A stretch of DNA of 64,000 nucleotides, taken from G963662605 sp963667005 (GTDB taxonomy: Bacteria > Bacteroidota > Ignavibacteria > Ignavibacteriales > Ignavibacteriaceae). The stretch is taken from positions 2,976,001 to 3,040,000 of the forward strand of contig OY762937.1 of assembly GCA_963667005.1 (NCBI GenBank), read 5' to 3'. A program made the position numbers and the translations under genes. Shown one piece after another: positions 1-8,829 of the stretch. How positions within the stretch are numbered: the stretch's first letter is position 1; every line of letters begins with the position of its first letter. The notes under the pieces are model-generated. The model was not told the DNA's origin. It did no database searches and worked only from the letters and a program-made list of their open reading frames with translations.

Positions 1-789
1 TCAGAAGAGAAAGAACAAGCACTCATTACGGTTTTGAAACGTTATGCAGTTGAAATACTTAGATATAACTGTGATATTGTTTTAGCTCATTCCACCTATC
101 CCCTTCGTACTGCACGAAATAGCGAAAAGGTGATTTCAGACGTCTTTAAAGAAACTGGCATAAAGATAACCGTCATTGACGGTGCAACTGAGGCGCGGTT
201 TTCATTTCTGGGTGCTACCTCAAGTGTAGCACATGAAAGTCTATGCGTAATAGACATAGGCGGCGGCAGCACAGAATTAAGTACAGGCAGGAATAATGAA
301 GTAACATACAGAAAGAGTGTTCCCATCGGTGCGGTCAACCTGACGGAGCAATTCTTTCATTCTTTTCCTCCAAGAAAAACCATGTTCAGAGAATTGAACT
401 CCTATATTGAAAAAACACTCGAGGAAAATTACCGGATTGAATCTAAAATATCCAGAGGCATCGCCATAGCCGGAACACCAACGACGTTGGCTGCGATGAA
501 ATTCGGATTGCAAGATTTTGAGGAAGAAAAAATCAATGGATGCATCCTGACGGCATTCGAGCTAAAGATTTTTATCAGTGAATTGTCCCTTCTTACACCA
601 AAGGAAATTCTCGTCAAGTATGGGAATGTGGTAAAAGGAAGAGAGGATGTCCTTTTAACGGGCACCCTCATCCTCTCAAAGATATTGGAATTTCTTAATC
701 TGGAATCTGTTACCGTCAGTTCGCATGGTTTGCGGCACGGAGCGGTAATAGACTACCTCTTTAAGACTTCTGGTAAGTATTTTGTATAA
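1..789 (+). CDS. Ppx/GppA-family exopolyphosphatase / pppGpp phosphatase, 5'-truncated by the window
   Basis: The reading frame is open from base 1, so the N-terminus lies outside the window and 262 residues remain. The family hydrolyses inorganic polyphosphate or pppGpp in the cytoplasm, using an actin-like (ASKHA) ATPase fold. Visible motifs are the phosphate-binding DIGGGSTEL loop and the following SVPIGAVNLTE block, both typical of Ppx/GppA, and a late SSHGLRHGA motif near the end. Only the domain I/II core is present, with no long C-terminal HD domain, so it is the short form. Its 3' end overlaps nadB tail to tail by 29 bp. The family call is firm; the choice between Ppx and GppA activity cannot be made from sequence. 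Confidence 0.88.
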   Translation, partial: SEEKEQALITVLKRYAVEILRYNCDIVLAHSTYPLRTARNSEKVISDVFKETGIKITVIDGATEARFSFLGATSSVAHESLCVIDIGGGSTELSTGRNNEVTYRKSVPIGAVNLTEQFFHSFPPRKTMFRELNSYIEKTLEENYRIESKISRGIAIAGTPTTLAAMKFGLQDFEEEKINGCILTAFELKIFISELSLLTPKEILVKYGNVVKGREDVLLTGTLILSKILEFLNLESVTVSSHGLRHGAVIDYLFKTSGKYFV

Positions 790-2389
790 CAGAATCCTGT
801 GCCGGCTCTATTTGGGGAGAATTCAAATAGTCTAGGCTATAATGCAAACCACGGTTTTCCTTACGCATGAGACCGGATTTTACGATCAAATGTGCGCAGG
901 TGATCAGATTCCGTAATTCAATGAGGTTTCCAAATACTTTCGTCTTTTTATAAAAGTCTTCGACTTCTTCATACAGATTATGAATTCTGCGGGCGGCAAA
1001 TTCCAACCGGAGATTCGAGCGCACGATTCCTACATAATCACCCATCAACTGTTTCAATTCCACAATGCTGTGAGAGATAAGAACTTTTTCGTCCGCGCTC
1101 AAAGTATCACTATCATCCCAATCCGGAATATCCGGAACAGTAACAGTGGCATCTTTCAAAAACTTCCTGATACCCAAAGCTGCACGTCCTGAGAATACTA
1201 ATGCTTCGAGAAGTGAGTTGCTAGCCAGCCGGTTTGCTCCATGAATTCCGGTCATCGAGGATTCACCGGATGCGTACAACCCGGTAAGTGACGTGCTCCC
1301 GTACTCATCTATAATGATGCCGCCGCATGCATAATGGGCTGCCGGAACAACAGGAATCATATCTTTTGAGATATCTATACCGACTGACATACACTTAGCC
1401 CAGATGTTCGGAAATTTATCCTTGATTTCACTTGCAGGTTTGTGCGTAACATCTAGATATACAAAGTCTTCACCCCGTTTTTTTAATTCCGAATCTATTG
1501 CTCTTGCCACAATGTCTCTTGGTGCTAATTCCAACCTGGAATCATACTTTTCTATAAATCTGACGCCATCCTGAGTCCTCAAAATACCACCAAATCCCCT
1601 TACTGCTTCAGAGATAAGGAAGTCCTGCTCCCCGAGTGGCGATGATGATTTCTGATAGAGTGACGTTGGATGGAACTGGATAAACTCCATATTAGCCAGC
1701 TTTGCTCCCGCCCTGTAAGCCATAGCGTATCCGTCGCCGGTGGCAATCTGTGGATTAGTGGTATGAGAGTAAACCTGCCCTAAACCACCCGAGGCAATGA
1801 TGGTTGCTTTTGCCGTAATCTTGCAGATCTTATTGTCCGTTGTGTCCAGAACATATGCACCCCAGCAATGACGGCTGTCAATCGGCTGATCTTTTAATTT
1901 CTTGATATTGTGCTCGGTCAGAAGGTCAATCGCGAGGTGATTTTCAAGAACTTTGACATTGGGCAGCTTATTGATATGGTCAACCAAAGCCCTTTCTACC
2001 TCTTTACCTGTCAAATCCTTGGCGTGAACAATACGGGCTTTCGAGTGTCCCCCTTCCCTTGCAAGTTCGAGCGTATTGTTAACCATGGTGAAGCGTGTTC
2101 CGATGTCAATCAGTTCGTGAATATGTCCCGGACCTTCTTTAACCAAAATCTCGACCATTTTAGGATTGCATAAACCCGCGCCGGCGATAAGAGTATCCTG
2201 AATATGACTTTCATAAGTATCATCCGGAGATAAAACCGAAGCAATACCACCCTGAGCGTAATTTGTATTTGACTCTGTCGTTTCTTTTTTTGTAATAAGA
2301 ATAACGTTAGCAAAATCTGCGACTTTCATAGCCGCGTATAAACCGGCAATTCCGCTGCCGATAACAAGTACATCTGTCTTAATTTCCAT
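761..2389 (-). CDS. nadB: L-aspartate oxidase NadB
   Basis: 542-aa flavoprotein that oxidises L-aspartate to iminoaspartate, the first step of de novo NAD synthesis. The N-terminus carries the FAD dinucleotide motif GSGIAG (residues 11-16). This is followed by the NYAQGGIA segment and an HSKARIVHAKD stretch with active-site His/Arg typical of the succinate dehydrogenase/fumarate reductase flavoprotein family. The FHPTSLY and GLYASGES blocks distinguish NadB-type members. Length matches the family (530-550 aa). It is last in a minus-strand run and overlaps the Yip1-like gene upstream by 11 bp. nadA and nadC are not in the window. Confidence 0.95.
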   Translation of the reverse strand: MEIKTDVLVIGSGIAGLYAAMKVADFANVILITKKETTESNTNYAQGGIASVLSPDDTYESHIQDTLIAGAGLCNPKMVEILVKEGPGHIHELIDIGTRFTMVNNTLELAREGGHSKARIVHAKDLTGKEVERALVDHINKLPNVKVLENHLAIDLLTEHNIKKLKDQPIDSRHCWGAYVLDTTDNKICKITAKATIIASGGLGQVYSHTTNPQIATGDGYAMAYRAGAKLANMEFIQFHPTSLYQKSSSPLGEQDFLISEAVRGFGGILRTQDGVRFIEKYDSRLELAPRDIVARAIDSELKKRGEDFVYLDVTHKPASEIKDKFPNIWAKCMSVGIDISKDMIPVVPAAHYACGGIIIDEYGSTSLTGLYASGESSMTGIHGANRLASNSLLEALVFSGRAALGIRKFLKDATVTVPDIPDWDDSDTLSADEKVLISHSIVELKQLMGDYVGIVRSNLRLEFAARRIHNLYEEVEDFYKKTKVFGNLIELRNLITCAHLIVKSGLMRKENRGLHYSLDYLNSPQIEPAQDSVIQNTYQKS

Positions 2390-3098
2390 ACGTATATTTC
2401 AACCAGATAATTGTAGATAATAAAATTGAAAAATTAATGCCCGTAAAAACCACCGATAACAATAGCGAAAGCAAACGTTTCCCACTGATAAGCGTTAAGA
2501 ATCTCCATTGGAGAAGCAGTGTCCATATAACTGCCGCGCTCTCCAACCCTGTGAACATCCATGCAAGTCCGGCATTGAAAAGGAATGGTGAAGGATAAAA
2601 TGAAAACAAGTATTCACCGAAGAATATGAATTCAGCGATGAAAAGAACGATGAAAGCAAAAACCAACGGGAATTGAGCATAGGCTAGCCCGGAGACGACG
2701 TCTTTTACCCGTATCCGCACTTTCACTATCTTCAGAAGCAATTTATATAATGCACCGAGAGCGATAAATAAAGCTGGAATACCAAGAATTGTAAGCAGAG
2801 TATATTTTGAGCTCATCCCCTCAATTTTAAATACATGTATCTTAACGAGTAGTGCATCAAAGTACAACTTCAAAGTATAAAAGAGCAATAAAAGTCCCAT
2901 GTAGTTCTTTTTTTGCGCTCTGATAATTTCGGTAAAGGCTTTACCCGGTGATTCGACAAGGGTTAGGTGTGTTCTCCATAAATCAATATTCGGTATTTTG
3001 TTATGGAGAATGGTAGTACAATTTGAGCAAGTCAGCCGGTACAATGGATTCATTGTATGGCAAGAGGGACATTCCTGCTCATAAAGTAGCTTTTTCAT
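2379..3098 (-). CDS. Yip1-like membrane protein with N-terminal zinc ribbon
   Basis: 239 aa. The N-terminus has two CxxC pairs (Cys10/Cys13 and Cys24/Cys27) forming a likely zinc ribbon. Then come a short amphipathic stretch and about five hydrophobic segments of the Yip1 type (polytopic inner-membrane domain). The role of bacterial Yip1 proteins is unknown. The start at 3098 follows directly on the stop of the DUF5683 gene, and the 3' end overlaps nadB by 11 bp, so translation is probably coupled. No catalytic residues are recognised. Domain assignment rests on topology and the zinc ribbon only. Confidence 0.65.
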   Translation of the reverse strand: MKKLLYEQECPSCHTMNPLYRLTCSNCTTILHNKIPNIDLWRTHLTLVESPGKAFTEIIRAQKKNYMGLLLLFYTLKLYFDALLVKIHVFKIEGMSSKYTLLTILGIPALFIALGALYKLLLKIVKVRIRVKDVVSGLAYAQFPLVFAFIVLFIAEFIFFGEYLFSFYPSPFLFNAGLAWMFTGLESAAVIWTLLLQWRFLTLISGKRLLSLLLSVVFTGINFSILLSTIIWLKYTYGN

Positions 3099-3584
3099 TT
3101 AAAAACCGATTCGCATGTTAATCTGATACGTACTGCGGTAGAATTTTTCGTCAACAGTAAAATCGAAAAGATGGGCATCAACATAACTGTCCACTAATGT
3201 AAGGACGTATGTTAATCCCATATAGATGGCAAACAGGTCACGTTGATCATGATAATCATCTCTAAGGCGTTTATAGTCCGTTGTGCCTTTCGCAATATAC
3301 AGATCGCGGTAATGAGTGTAGTCTTTATTGCACTGAATATAGTTATACAAAAACCATCCTGTAACACCCCAGACTATGGGCGCTTTCCAGTATGAACCAT
3401 TATATATCTGACCGAGTCCCGGACAGATGGCGCTTAAACCAACGGCCGTCCATGGGGATTTTTTCATGATAAAGACCGTATCTTTACTTGATGCGGAGGT
3501 TGTATCTTTTGAGGCCTGAGGATATGCAGCAATCGTCAGAATAAAAATCAGAAGGAAAAACCAGGCTTTATTGAGGAATCTCAT
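3099..3584 (-). CDS. DUF5683-type secreted/membrane protein
   Basis: 161 aa from the ATG at 3584, preceded by GGAAATG. An earlier ATG at 3608 would put the signal peptide inside the protein, so 3584 is preferred. It begins with a signal-peptide-like stretch ending near AAYPQA. The core has a hydrophobic block with SPWTAVGLSAICPGLGQIYN, the proline/glycine-rich loop typical of DUF5683 proteins, common beside parB in Bacteroidota-related genomes. It overlaps the parB 3' end by 17 bp. Function is unknown; envelope location is likely. Confidence 0.7.
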   Translation of the reverse strand: MRFLNKAWFFLLIFILTIAAYPQASKDTTSASSKDTVFIMKKSPWTAVGLSAICPGLGQIYNGSYWKAPIVWGVTGWFLYNYIQCNKDYTHYRDLYIAKGTTDYKRLRDDYHDQRDLFAIYMGLTYVLTLVDSYVDAHLFDFTVDEKFYRSTYQINMRIGF

Positions 3585-4497
3585 GAAGCATTTCCAATAG
3601 TCGTTCAAGTTCTGCCTGTGAATAAAAATCTATAACTATTTCGCCTTGTCCGTCTTTTTTGCGGTGAATGCTAACCTTGGTTCCCAACAATCTACGTAGT
3701 GTATCTTCTATTGACTGTAAAGAATAATCCATCGCAGTTTTCGGGGCCTGTTTAGCAGCGCGGTCTGCAGCAGATTGTTCCTTATCAACCAGAGCATTTT
3801 TTACCAACAGCTCAACCTTGCGCACCGACAGGTTTTCATCAATGATCTTCTTGAGAATTTCAAGCTGCTTCGTAACACTAACAAGATTTACCAGCGCACG
3901 CGCATGCCCCATGGTAATGTCGCCATTAACCAAGCTTTCCTGTATCTGTGGAGGCAACTTAAGAAGCCTGATCGAATTTGCGACCGTACTTCTGTCTTTA
4001 CCTACGCGCTCGGCAATCTCTTCCTGAGTTAGCCCGCATTCATCCATAAGCCGCTTGTACGCAAGACCGACTTCAATAGGATTAAGATGTTCGCGCTGGA
4101 TGTTCTCGATCAATGCCATAGCAAGCATCAATTCATCCGTCGCCACCTCAAGAATGTATGCCGGAATTTCCTTGTGCCCTAGTTCCTTACAAGCGCGTAA
4201 ACGTCTTTCACCGGAGATAAGCTGATAGCGTGTCTCTCCGAATCTTCTGACAGTAATCGGCTGAATCAGGCCGTTTGCAATAATGGATTTTTTCAAATCC
4301 TCCATCGCTTCAGGAGCAAATGAGGTTCTCGGCTGGAACGGATTCGGGTCAACAAGCATGATGTCAATTTTCATGATGAAAGAAGACTGCATAGTCTGAA
4401 CCGCTGTTCTTTCCACTGTCTGAGATTCTTCCTGCTGCCTTTCCGTGTTAATCAAAGCGTCTAATCCGCGCCCTAAAACTGATTTCCCTTTTATCAT
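3568..4497 (-). CDS. parB: Chromosome partitioning protein ParB (Spo0J)
   Basis: 309 aa. ParB binds parS near the origin, spreads and loads SMC, using CTP. Seen in order are the N-terminal VDPNPFQPR segment, the ParB/Srx CTPase motif GERRLRACKELG, a helix-turn-helix (TQEEIAERVGKDRSTVANSI) with the usual recognition helix, and a short C-terminal dimerisation domain. Length is normal for chromosomal ParB. It overlaps parA by 4 bp (ATGA), giving the classical parAB operon. No full parS palindrome was found in this window, so the sites lie elsewhere. Confidence 0.95.
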   Translation of the reverse strand: MIKGKSVLGRGLDALINTERQQEESQTVERTAVQTMQSSFIMKIDIMLVDPNPFQPRTSFAPEAMEDLKKSIIANGLIQPITVRRFGETRYQLISGERRLRACKELGHKEIPAYILEVATDELMLAMALIENIQREHLNPIEVGLAYKRLMDECGLTQEEIAERVGKDRSTVANSIRLLKLPPQIQESLVNGDITMGHARALVNLVSVTKQLEILKKIIDENLSVRKVELLVKNALVDKEQSAADRAAKQAPKTAMDYSLQSIEDTLRRLLGTKVSIHRKKDGQGEIVIDFYSQAELERLLEMLHEIPQ

Positions 4498-5261
4498 ACC
4501 GCCTTTGTATTTCTTTCAATTACTTCTGATGCTAATGCTATATAATTTTTCGCACCTGTTGAAACGGCATCATATAAAATAATCGGCTTACCGTGACTCG
4601 GGGCTTCGGATATTCTGACGTTCCTGTGGACAATAGTTTTGAAAACTTTTTCACCGAAAAAGCGCTGGACTTCTTCTGCAACTTGGGCAGAAAGCCGTAA
4701 TCGTATATCAAACATGGTTAAGAGCACGCCTTCCAGCGTGAGGTCCTTATTCAATCTTTGCTTTACGATATTAATCGTGTTCAGGAGTTGTCCCAGACCT
4801 TCAAGGGCAAAGTATTCACACTGAACCGGAATCAGTACGGAATCCGCAGCAGTCAACGCGTTCAATGTCAAAAAACCCAATGACGGAGGACAGTCAATAA
4901 TGAGATAATCGTATTTATGTTTAATTGCATCAAGTTTTGCTTTTAACAGATGTTCTCTGTTGGGTAAATTTACTAATTCAACTTCAGCTCCAACGAGGTT
5001 AATATTTGCCGGTAATATATCCAGAAACGGAACCTGTGACGTAATCACCGCTTCTTCAACTGGCAGATCGCTGATGAGTATCTCATACACCGAAGGAGTA
5101 AGATTTTGACTACCTAAACCGGATGTCGTATTACCCTGCGGATCAATATCTATTAATAAAGTCTTTTTCTCTGCAACCGCAAGGGACGCGGAAAGATTTA
5201 TCGCTGTAGTCGTTTTACCGACTCCGCCCTTCTGGTTTGCAATAGCAATGATTTTGGACAT
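4494..5261 (-). CDS. parA: Chromosome partitioning ATPase ParA (Soj)
   Basis: 255 aa. Deviant Walker A motif KGGVGKTT at residues 11-18 with the signature lysine at 11, Walker A' DIDPQGN, and a DCPPSLG Walker B region. This is a small chromosomal ParA without an N-terminal helix-turn-helix. It drives ParB-parS segregation by ATP-dependent dimerisation on nucleoid DNA. It is the first gene of the parA-parB-DUF5683-Yip1-nadB run. A TATATTTG element lies about 120 bp upstream on the same strand. Confidence 0.95.
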   Translation of the reverse strand: MSKIIAIANQKGGVGKTTTAINLSASLAVAEKKTLLIDIDPQGNTTSGLGSQNLTPSVYEILISDLPVEEAVITSQVPFLDILPANINLVGAEVELVNLPNREHLLKAKLDAIKHKYDYLIIDCPPSLGFLTLNALTAADSVLIPVQCEYFALEGLGQLLNTINIVKQRLNKDLTLEGVLLTMFDIRLRLSAQVAEEVQRFFGEKVFKTIVHRNVRISEAPSHGKPIILYDAVSTGAKNYIALASEVIERNTKAV

Positions 5262-5381
5262 GTTTTTCTTTTCTATAAAAGAGTATTTACGTATTCACGC
5301 CTTTTGGACGTAAGAGCCAATGTTTGTATCGAATTAGTAACTAATTTTAAAAAAATCGTAAAAAAATGAAATTCTAACTAA

Positions 5382-5389
5382 CAAATATA
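5382..5389 (-). promoter_or_regulatory. Possible -7 element upstream of parA
   Basis: On the minus strand this reads TATATTTG, an exact match to the Bacteroidota -7 consensus TAnnTTTG. A proper -33 TTG at the expected distance is not visible, so it is a weak candidate for the parA operon promoter. Confidence 0.3.
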
Positions 5390-5428
5390 TCAACTTTTTA
5401 CTAACTGGTAACCCTCTTCAGGACTGCT

Positions 5429-6253
5429 TTATTCCGTATCCTTTTTGAAGAATTGTTCAATTGCAATGCGCATTTTTCTGAAGGTCGGTGGTTGAGCAAC
5501 TTTGGATAGCCGGTTCTTCAATCCTTCGCGCGAAAGTCCCCGGTGCAACACTCCGTTTTCTGCGATACTGATACTACCTGTTTCTTCAGATACAATGAGG
5601 CTGATAACATCAGCCTGTTCGGAAATTCCAAGTCCCGCCCTGTGGCGCATGCCGAGCGATTCATCATCCACCATGGTAACTGCGGATAGCGGTAATGTAC
5701 AACGCGCGGCTTCAATACGCGAATTATTAATTATCACAGCTCCATCGTGGAGTGGCGAACGCGGATAGAAGATCGCACGAAGCAGGTCTTTTGTAATATT
5801 CGCATTAAGCGTCTCACCCGTTTCAACGACACCGCGCATACCGGTTGATTTAATAATAATGATAAGAGCACCATGCTGATATTGAGACATTTCAAAAGCA
5901 GCATCAACTATGGTATTTATATATTCTGGAACCTCGTCATGTTTGCTCTTTCTGAACAAAGGATTACGCGCAAGGATAACCAATAACCTGCGAAGTTCAG
6001 GCTGGAACAAAATAATAAATGCAATTACCCATATATCACTGATAAATTTCAGCAGCCAGCTTAAAGCTTTTAAATTTATAAGTTGGGCAATAAACGAAAG
6101 AAAAAGCACGCTGATAAGCCCCAGAAATATCTGAGAGCCGATAGTTCCCTTTAACGCCGTGTACAACTTATAAATAATGTACGCGACAATGGTAATATCA
6201 ATGAGGTCGAGAAATGTGAATTTCAGATAACCTACGTGAAACAATTCAAACAT
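5429..6253 (-). CDS. cdaA: Diadenylate cyclase CdaA
   Basis: 274 aa. It makes cyclic di-AMP from two ATP at the membrane. Two to three hydrophobic helices occupy residues 1-85, then the DAC domain with the DGA motif (DGAVIINN, residues 170-177) and RHR motif (RHRAGLGISE, residues 203-212), both intact and expected to be active. The order membrane helices-DAC is the CdaA type, not DisA. It overlaps folP by 8 bp; a cdaA-folP pair is common in Bacteroidota. c-di-AMP usually controls potassium/osmotic balance and cell wall state. Confidence 0.93.
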   Translation of the reverse strand: MFELFHVGYLKFTFLDLIDITIVAYIIYKLYTALKGTIGSQIFLGLISVLFLSFIAQLINLKALSWLLKFISDIWVIAFIILFQPELRRLLVILARNPLFRKSKHDEVPEYINTIVDAAFEMSQYQHGALIIIIKSTGMRGVVETGETLNANITKDLLRAIFYPRSPLHDGAVIINNSRIEAARCTLPLSAVTMVDDESLGMRHRAGLGISEQADVISLIVSEETGSISIAENGVLHRGLSREGLKNRLSKVAQPPTFRKMRIAIEQFFKKDTE

Positions 6254-7379
6254 ATTGTGTCTGTAATAATTGACAAATTTTCTTTAGCTGACCCGCATGT
6301 TTGGCGTTATGAGTGCGTATGATCTGTACGCCGTGTGATACTGCAAACATATCCACCATTGAAGAAGCAATATCCCGCTCATTCACGGGTAAATCAAGAC
6401 TTTTTCCCAAAAATGATTTTCTGGAAACTCCTATTAATATAGGAAATCCTAACGAATGAAACTCGCTAATCCGTGATAATATTTCATAATTATTCTCGAC
6501 CGTTTTGCCGAAACCAATACCGGGATCAATAATAATATTCTCAATCCCCGCCTTTTTCGCTTTCTCGGTCTGTCGTGCCAAGAACTGATAGATTTCCGCG
6601 ATAACGTTCGTGTAATGGATATTGGTCTGCATCGTTTTTGGCGGTGCCGGTGTATGCATGATGCAATATGCGGCTTTAAGCTCTGCTACTGTACTCATCA
6701 TGTTTTCATCAAATGTGCCGCCGCTGATATCATTTACAATAGAAGCTCCTGCTTTGACAGCCTCAGCCGCGACTTTGCTTTTATTCGTATCAACCGAAAT
6801 AAGCGTAGAAGGATATTCTTTTTTGATCTCAGTTATAACGGGAATAACCCTGTGTAATTCTTCATCAACTGATACAGCCTCCGACCCCGGTCTGGTAGAT
6901 TCACCGCCAATATCAATAATATCAGCACCTTCAGTAAGCATTTCTCCGGCATGTTTTACGGCTGCTTCAACGGAAGTATACTGCCCGCCATCTGAAAAGG
7001 AATCCGGTGTTACGTTAAGAATCCCCATGATTACGGGGGCTTTAAAAGTGCGCTCACTTAACGTGAAAGAAACAGGTGTTCTATACTTTGCGAAAATTCC
7101 GGATAATTGAGGCAGACTTTCCTCTAATTCCTCAATAGCTTTGGGCGGCTTAGCGATTAGCATGAGTCCGTAGACATTTTTCAAATAACCTGAATTGGGC
7201 TGAATCGTTTGACTGTTTTGTAAGAATACTTCCCGCACTGCCCTGTCAATTTCCTCTGTATCAAAAAACTCGAGTCCGCGATATTCACTTAGGCGTATGC
7301 CTTCCGGTATCGCATAGAACTTTGCATATAGTTCACAGGTTGATGTAAGCGTGAAATCTATTATTTGAACATTGAGCAT
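6246..7379 (-). CDS. folP: Dihydropteroate synthase with N-terminal extension
   Basis: 377 aa, about 100 longer than E. coli FolP. The TIM-barrel DHPS core starts at about residue 115 with MGILNVTPDSFSDGG (pterin/diphosphate loop) and includes DIGGESTRPGS, SVDTNKS, VNDISGG, DPGIGFGKT and GVSRKSF, so all the usual substrate loops are present. It joins p-aminobenzoate to the pterin diphosphate. The first 110 residues are a separate unassigned domain with no motif I recognise. It sits between rpe and cdaA with 17 bp and -8 bp spacing, probably one operon. Confidence 0.93.
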   Translation of the reverse strand: MLNVQIIDFTLTSTCELYAKFYAIPEGIRLSEYRGLEFFDTEEIDRAVREVFLQNSQTIQPNSGYLKNVYGLMLIAKPPKAIEELEESLPQLSGIFAKYRTPVSFTLSERTFKAPVIMGILNVTPDSFSDGGQYTSVEAAVKHAGEMLTEGADIIDIGGESTRPGSEAVSVDEELHRVIPVITEIKKEYPSTLISVDTNKSKVAAEAVKAGASIVNDISGGTFDENMMSTVAELKAAYCIMHTPAPPKTMQTNIHYTNVIAEIYQFLARQTEKAKKAGIENIIIDPGIGFGKTVENNYEILSRISEFHSLGFPILIGVSRKSFLGKSLDLPVNERDIASSMVDMFAVSHGVQIIRTHNAKHAGQLKKICQLLQTQYV

Positions 7380-7396
7380 GGCATCGCATCTCTAAA

Positions 7397-8062
7397 CTAT
7401 TCCCTGGCGGAAAGAATTTTCTTGAATGCCTTGGTTGTTGCGGTTACATCCGGAGTATCATAGATAGCTGAACCGGCGACAAATACATCCACGCCAGCAT
7501 CTGATGCAAGCGGAATGGTTTCCGTGTTCATCCCTCCGTCTATTTCTATGAGGTACGAATACTTATTCTTCTCCCTGAGTTCGCGAAGTTTTTCGATTTT
7601 CTTCAATGTCGCGGCAATAAATTTCTGCCCGCCGAAGCCGGGGTTAACTGACATCACCAAAACCATGTCGAGTGACGGCAGAATATCTTCGAGTGTGTTA
7701 ACCGGAGTTGCAGGATTGATAACCACACCTGCTTTAGCACCAAGTTGTTTTATCAACTGAACTGTACGGTCAAGATGCACAACCTCTTCCTGATGAACAG
7801 TAATATAATCTGCACCCGCCTTGATGAATTGTGGAATAAGCAGGTCCGGTTTTTCAATCATCAAATGGACGTCGAGCGGCAATTCAGTCGCTTTATTTGC
7901 GGCTGCAACAACCATCGGGCCAAACGTAATATTGGGGACAAAGTGTCCATCCATAATATCACAGTGAATAAAATCCGCGCCACCGTTTTCAACGGCTTTT
8001 ATCTGCTGTTCGAGATTCAAAAAATTTGCAGACAAAATGGAAGGTGCTAAATATTTTTTCAT
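7397..8062 (-). CDS. rpe: Ribulose-phosphate 3-epimerase
   Basis: 221 aa, normal length. It interconverts ribulose-5-phosphate and xylulose-5-phosphate in the pentose phosphate pathway. Motifs: APSILSANFLNLE at the start, HCDIMDGHFVPN with metal/catalytic His and Asp, LDVHLMIEKP, VMSVNPGFGGQKF, and the second catalytic Asp in EIDGGM. It overlaps the PASTA gene by 4 bp (ATGA). rpiB, the other pentose phosphate isomerase, is 16 kb away. Confidence 0.95.
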   Translation of the reverse strand: MKKYLAPSILSANFLNLEQQIKAVENGGADFIHCDIMDGHFVPNITFGPMVVAAANKATELPLDVHLMIEKPDLLIPQFIKAGADYITVHQEEVVHLDRTVQLIKQLGAKAGVVINPATPVNTLEDILPSLDMVLVMSVNPGFGGQKFIAATLKKIEKLRELREKNKYSYLIEIDGGMNTETIPLASDAGVDVFVAGSAIYDTPDVTATTKAFKKILSARE

Positions 8063-8829
8063 CGCGGTAGTGCTTTCTCTTCGTCTTCTTTTGTTTCAAC
8101 TATTTTTGTAATAAATAAATCAACTTTATCGCCTTCGTTAAGACGTGTGCCTTTTGAAGGGTACTGATCAATAACCGTATTTGGAAGTAATGTGAATGAC
8201 GGTTGGTAATTGACCTTACCGACTTTCAATTTTAATCCCGTTATCATCGTCTCAGCTTCAGTATAGGATTTTCCGATGAGATCAGGAATTTCGATATTAC
8301 CTTCTACGGTTCCAAGGCTAACCGATACGTTGACGCCTAACCCTTTAATTATCGAATATCCGCCGACATACTGCTGCTTTACAACGATATCTTTTGGAGT
8401 GCTGGATGAAACATAGGTGATCTCACCCATCTTTAAGCCGGCCTTCTCCAGTAAAAATTTTGAGTCGGTAATAGACTTGCCAACAATCTCCGGAACCATA
8501 GCCATCGGTTCGCCGCCGCTGATGACAAGATAAATCGTCCTGCCTTTTTTCACGACATCATTTGCGAACGGACGCTGCATAACGATAGTACCGCGCGGAA
8601 ATCTCTTATCCGAAGTGGTATCTCCGATAACAACCGACAAATGACTATCCTTTAATAAGTCCACCGCCTGCTGTTCGGTCAATCCTACAACTTTAGGGAC
8701 GGTAACCTCGGGTGATGATACATACCACGGCATGATAACATAGTTCATGAGGACATAAAAGATGAGTAAACCGCCTAAAATATAGGCAAATTTCTTTACG
8801 CGGGGTTTGTCAACTGTATACTTCTTCAT
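8059..8829 (-). CDS. Membrane-anchored PASTA-domain protein
   Basis: 256 aa from the ATG at 8829; longer in-frame starts run through repeat-like sequence and are rejected. One transmembrane helix (about residues 16-38) is followed by three PASTA repeats beginning near VPKVVGL, VPEIVGK and IPDLIGK. PASTA domains usually sense peptidoglycan or lipid II at the outer face of the membrane. No kinase or transpeptidase domain is attached, which is common in Bacteroidota relatives, so the partner is unknown. Overlaps rpe by 4 bp. Confidence 0.85.
   Translation of the reverse strand: MKKYTVDKPRVKKFAYILGGLLIFYVLMNYVIMPWYVSSPEVTVPKVVGLTEQQAVDLLKDSHLSVVIGDTTSDKRFPRGTIVMQRPFANDVVKKGRTIYLVISGGEPMAMVPEIVGKSITDSKFLLEKAGLKMGEITYVSSSTPKDIVVKQQYVGGYSIIKGLGVNVSVSLGTVEGNIEIPDLIGKSYTEAETMITGLKLKVGKVNYQPSFTLLPNTVIDQYPSKGTRLNEGDKVDLFITKIVETKEDEEKALPR

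Noticed and set aside
6230..6245. Sequence ACGTGAAACA resembling a parS site near parAB
   Set aside because: Only one half matches TGTTTCACGTGAAACA; the other half is unrelated and the site lies inside the cdaA coding start.
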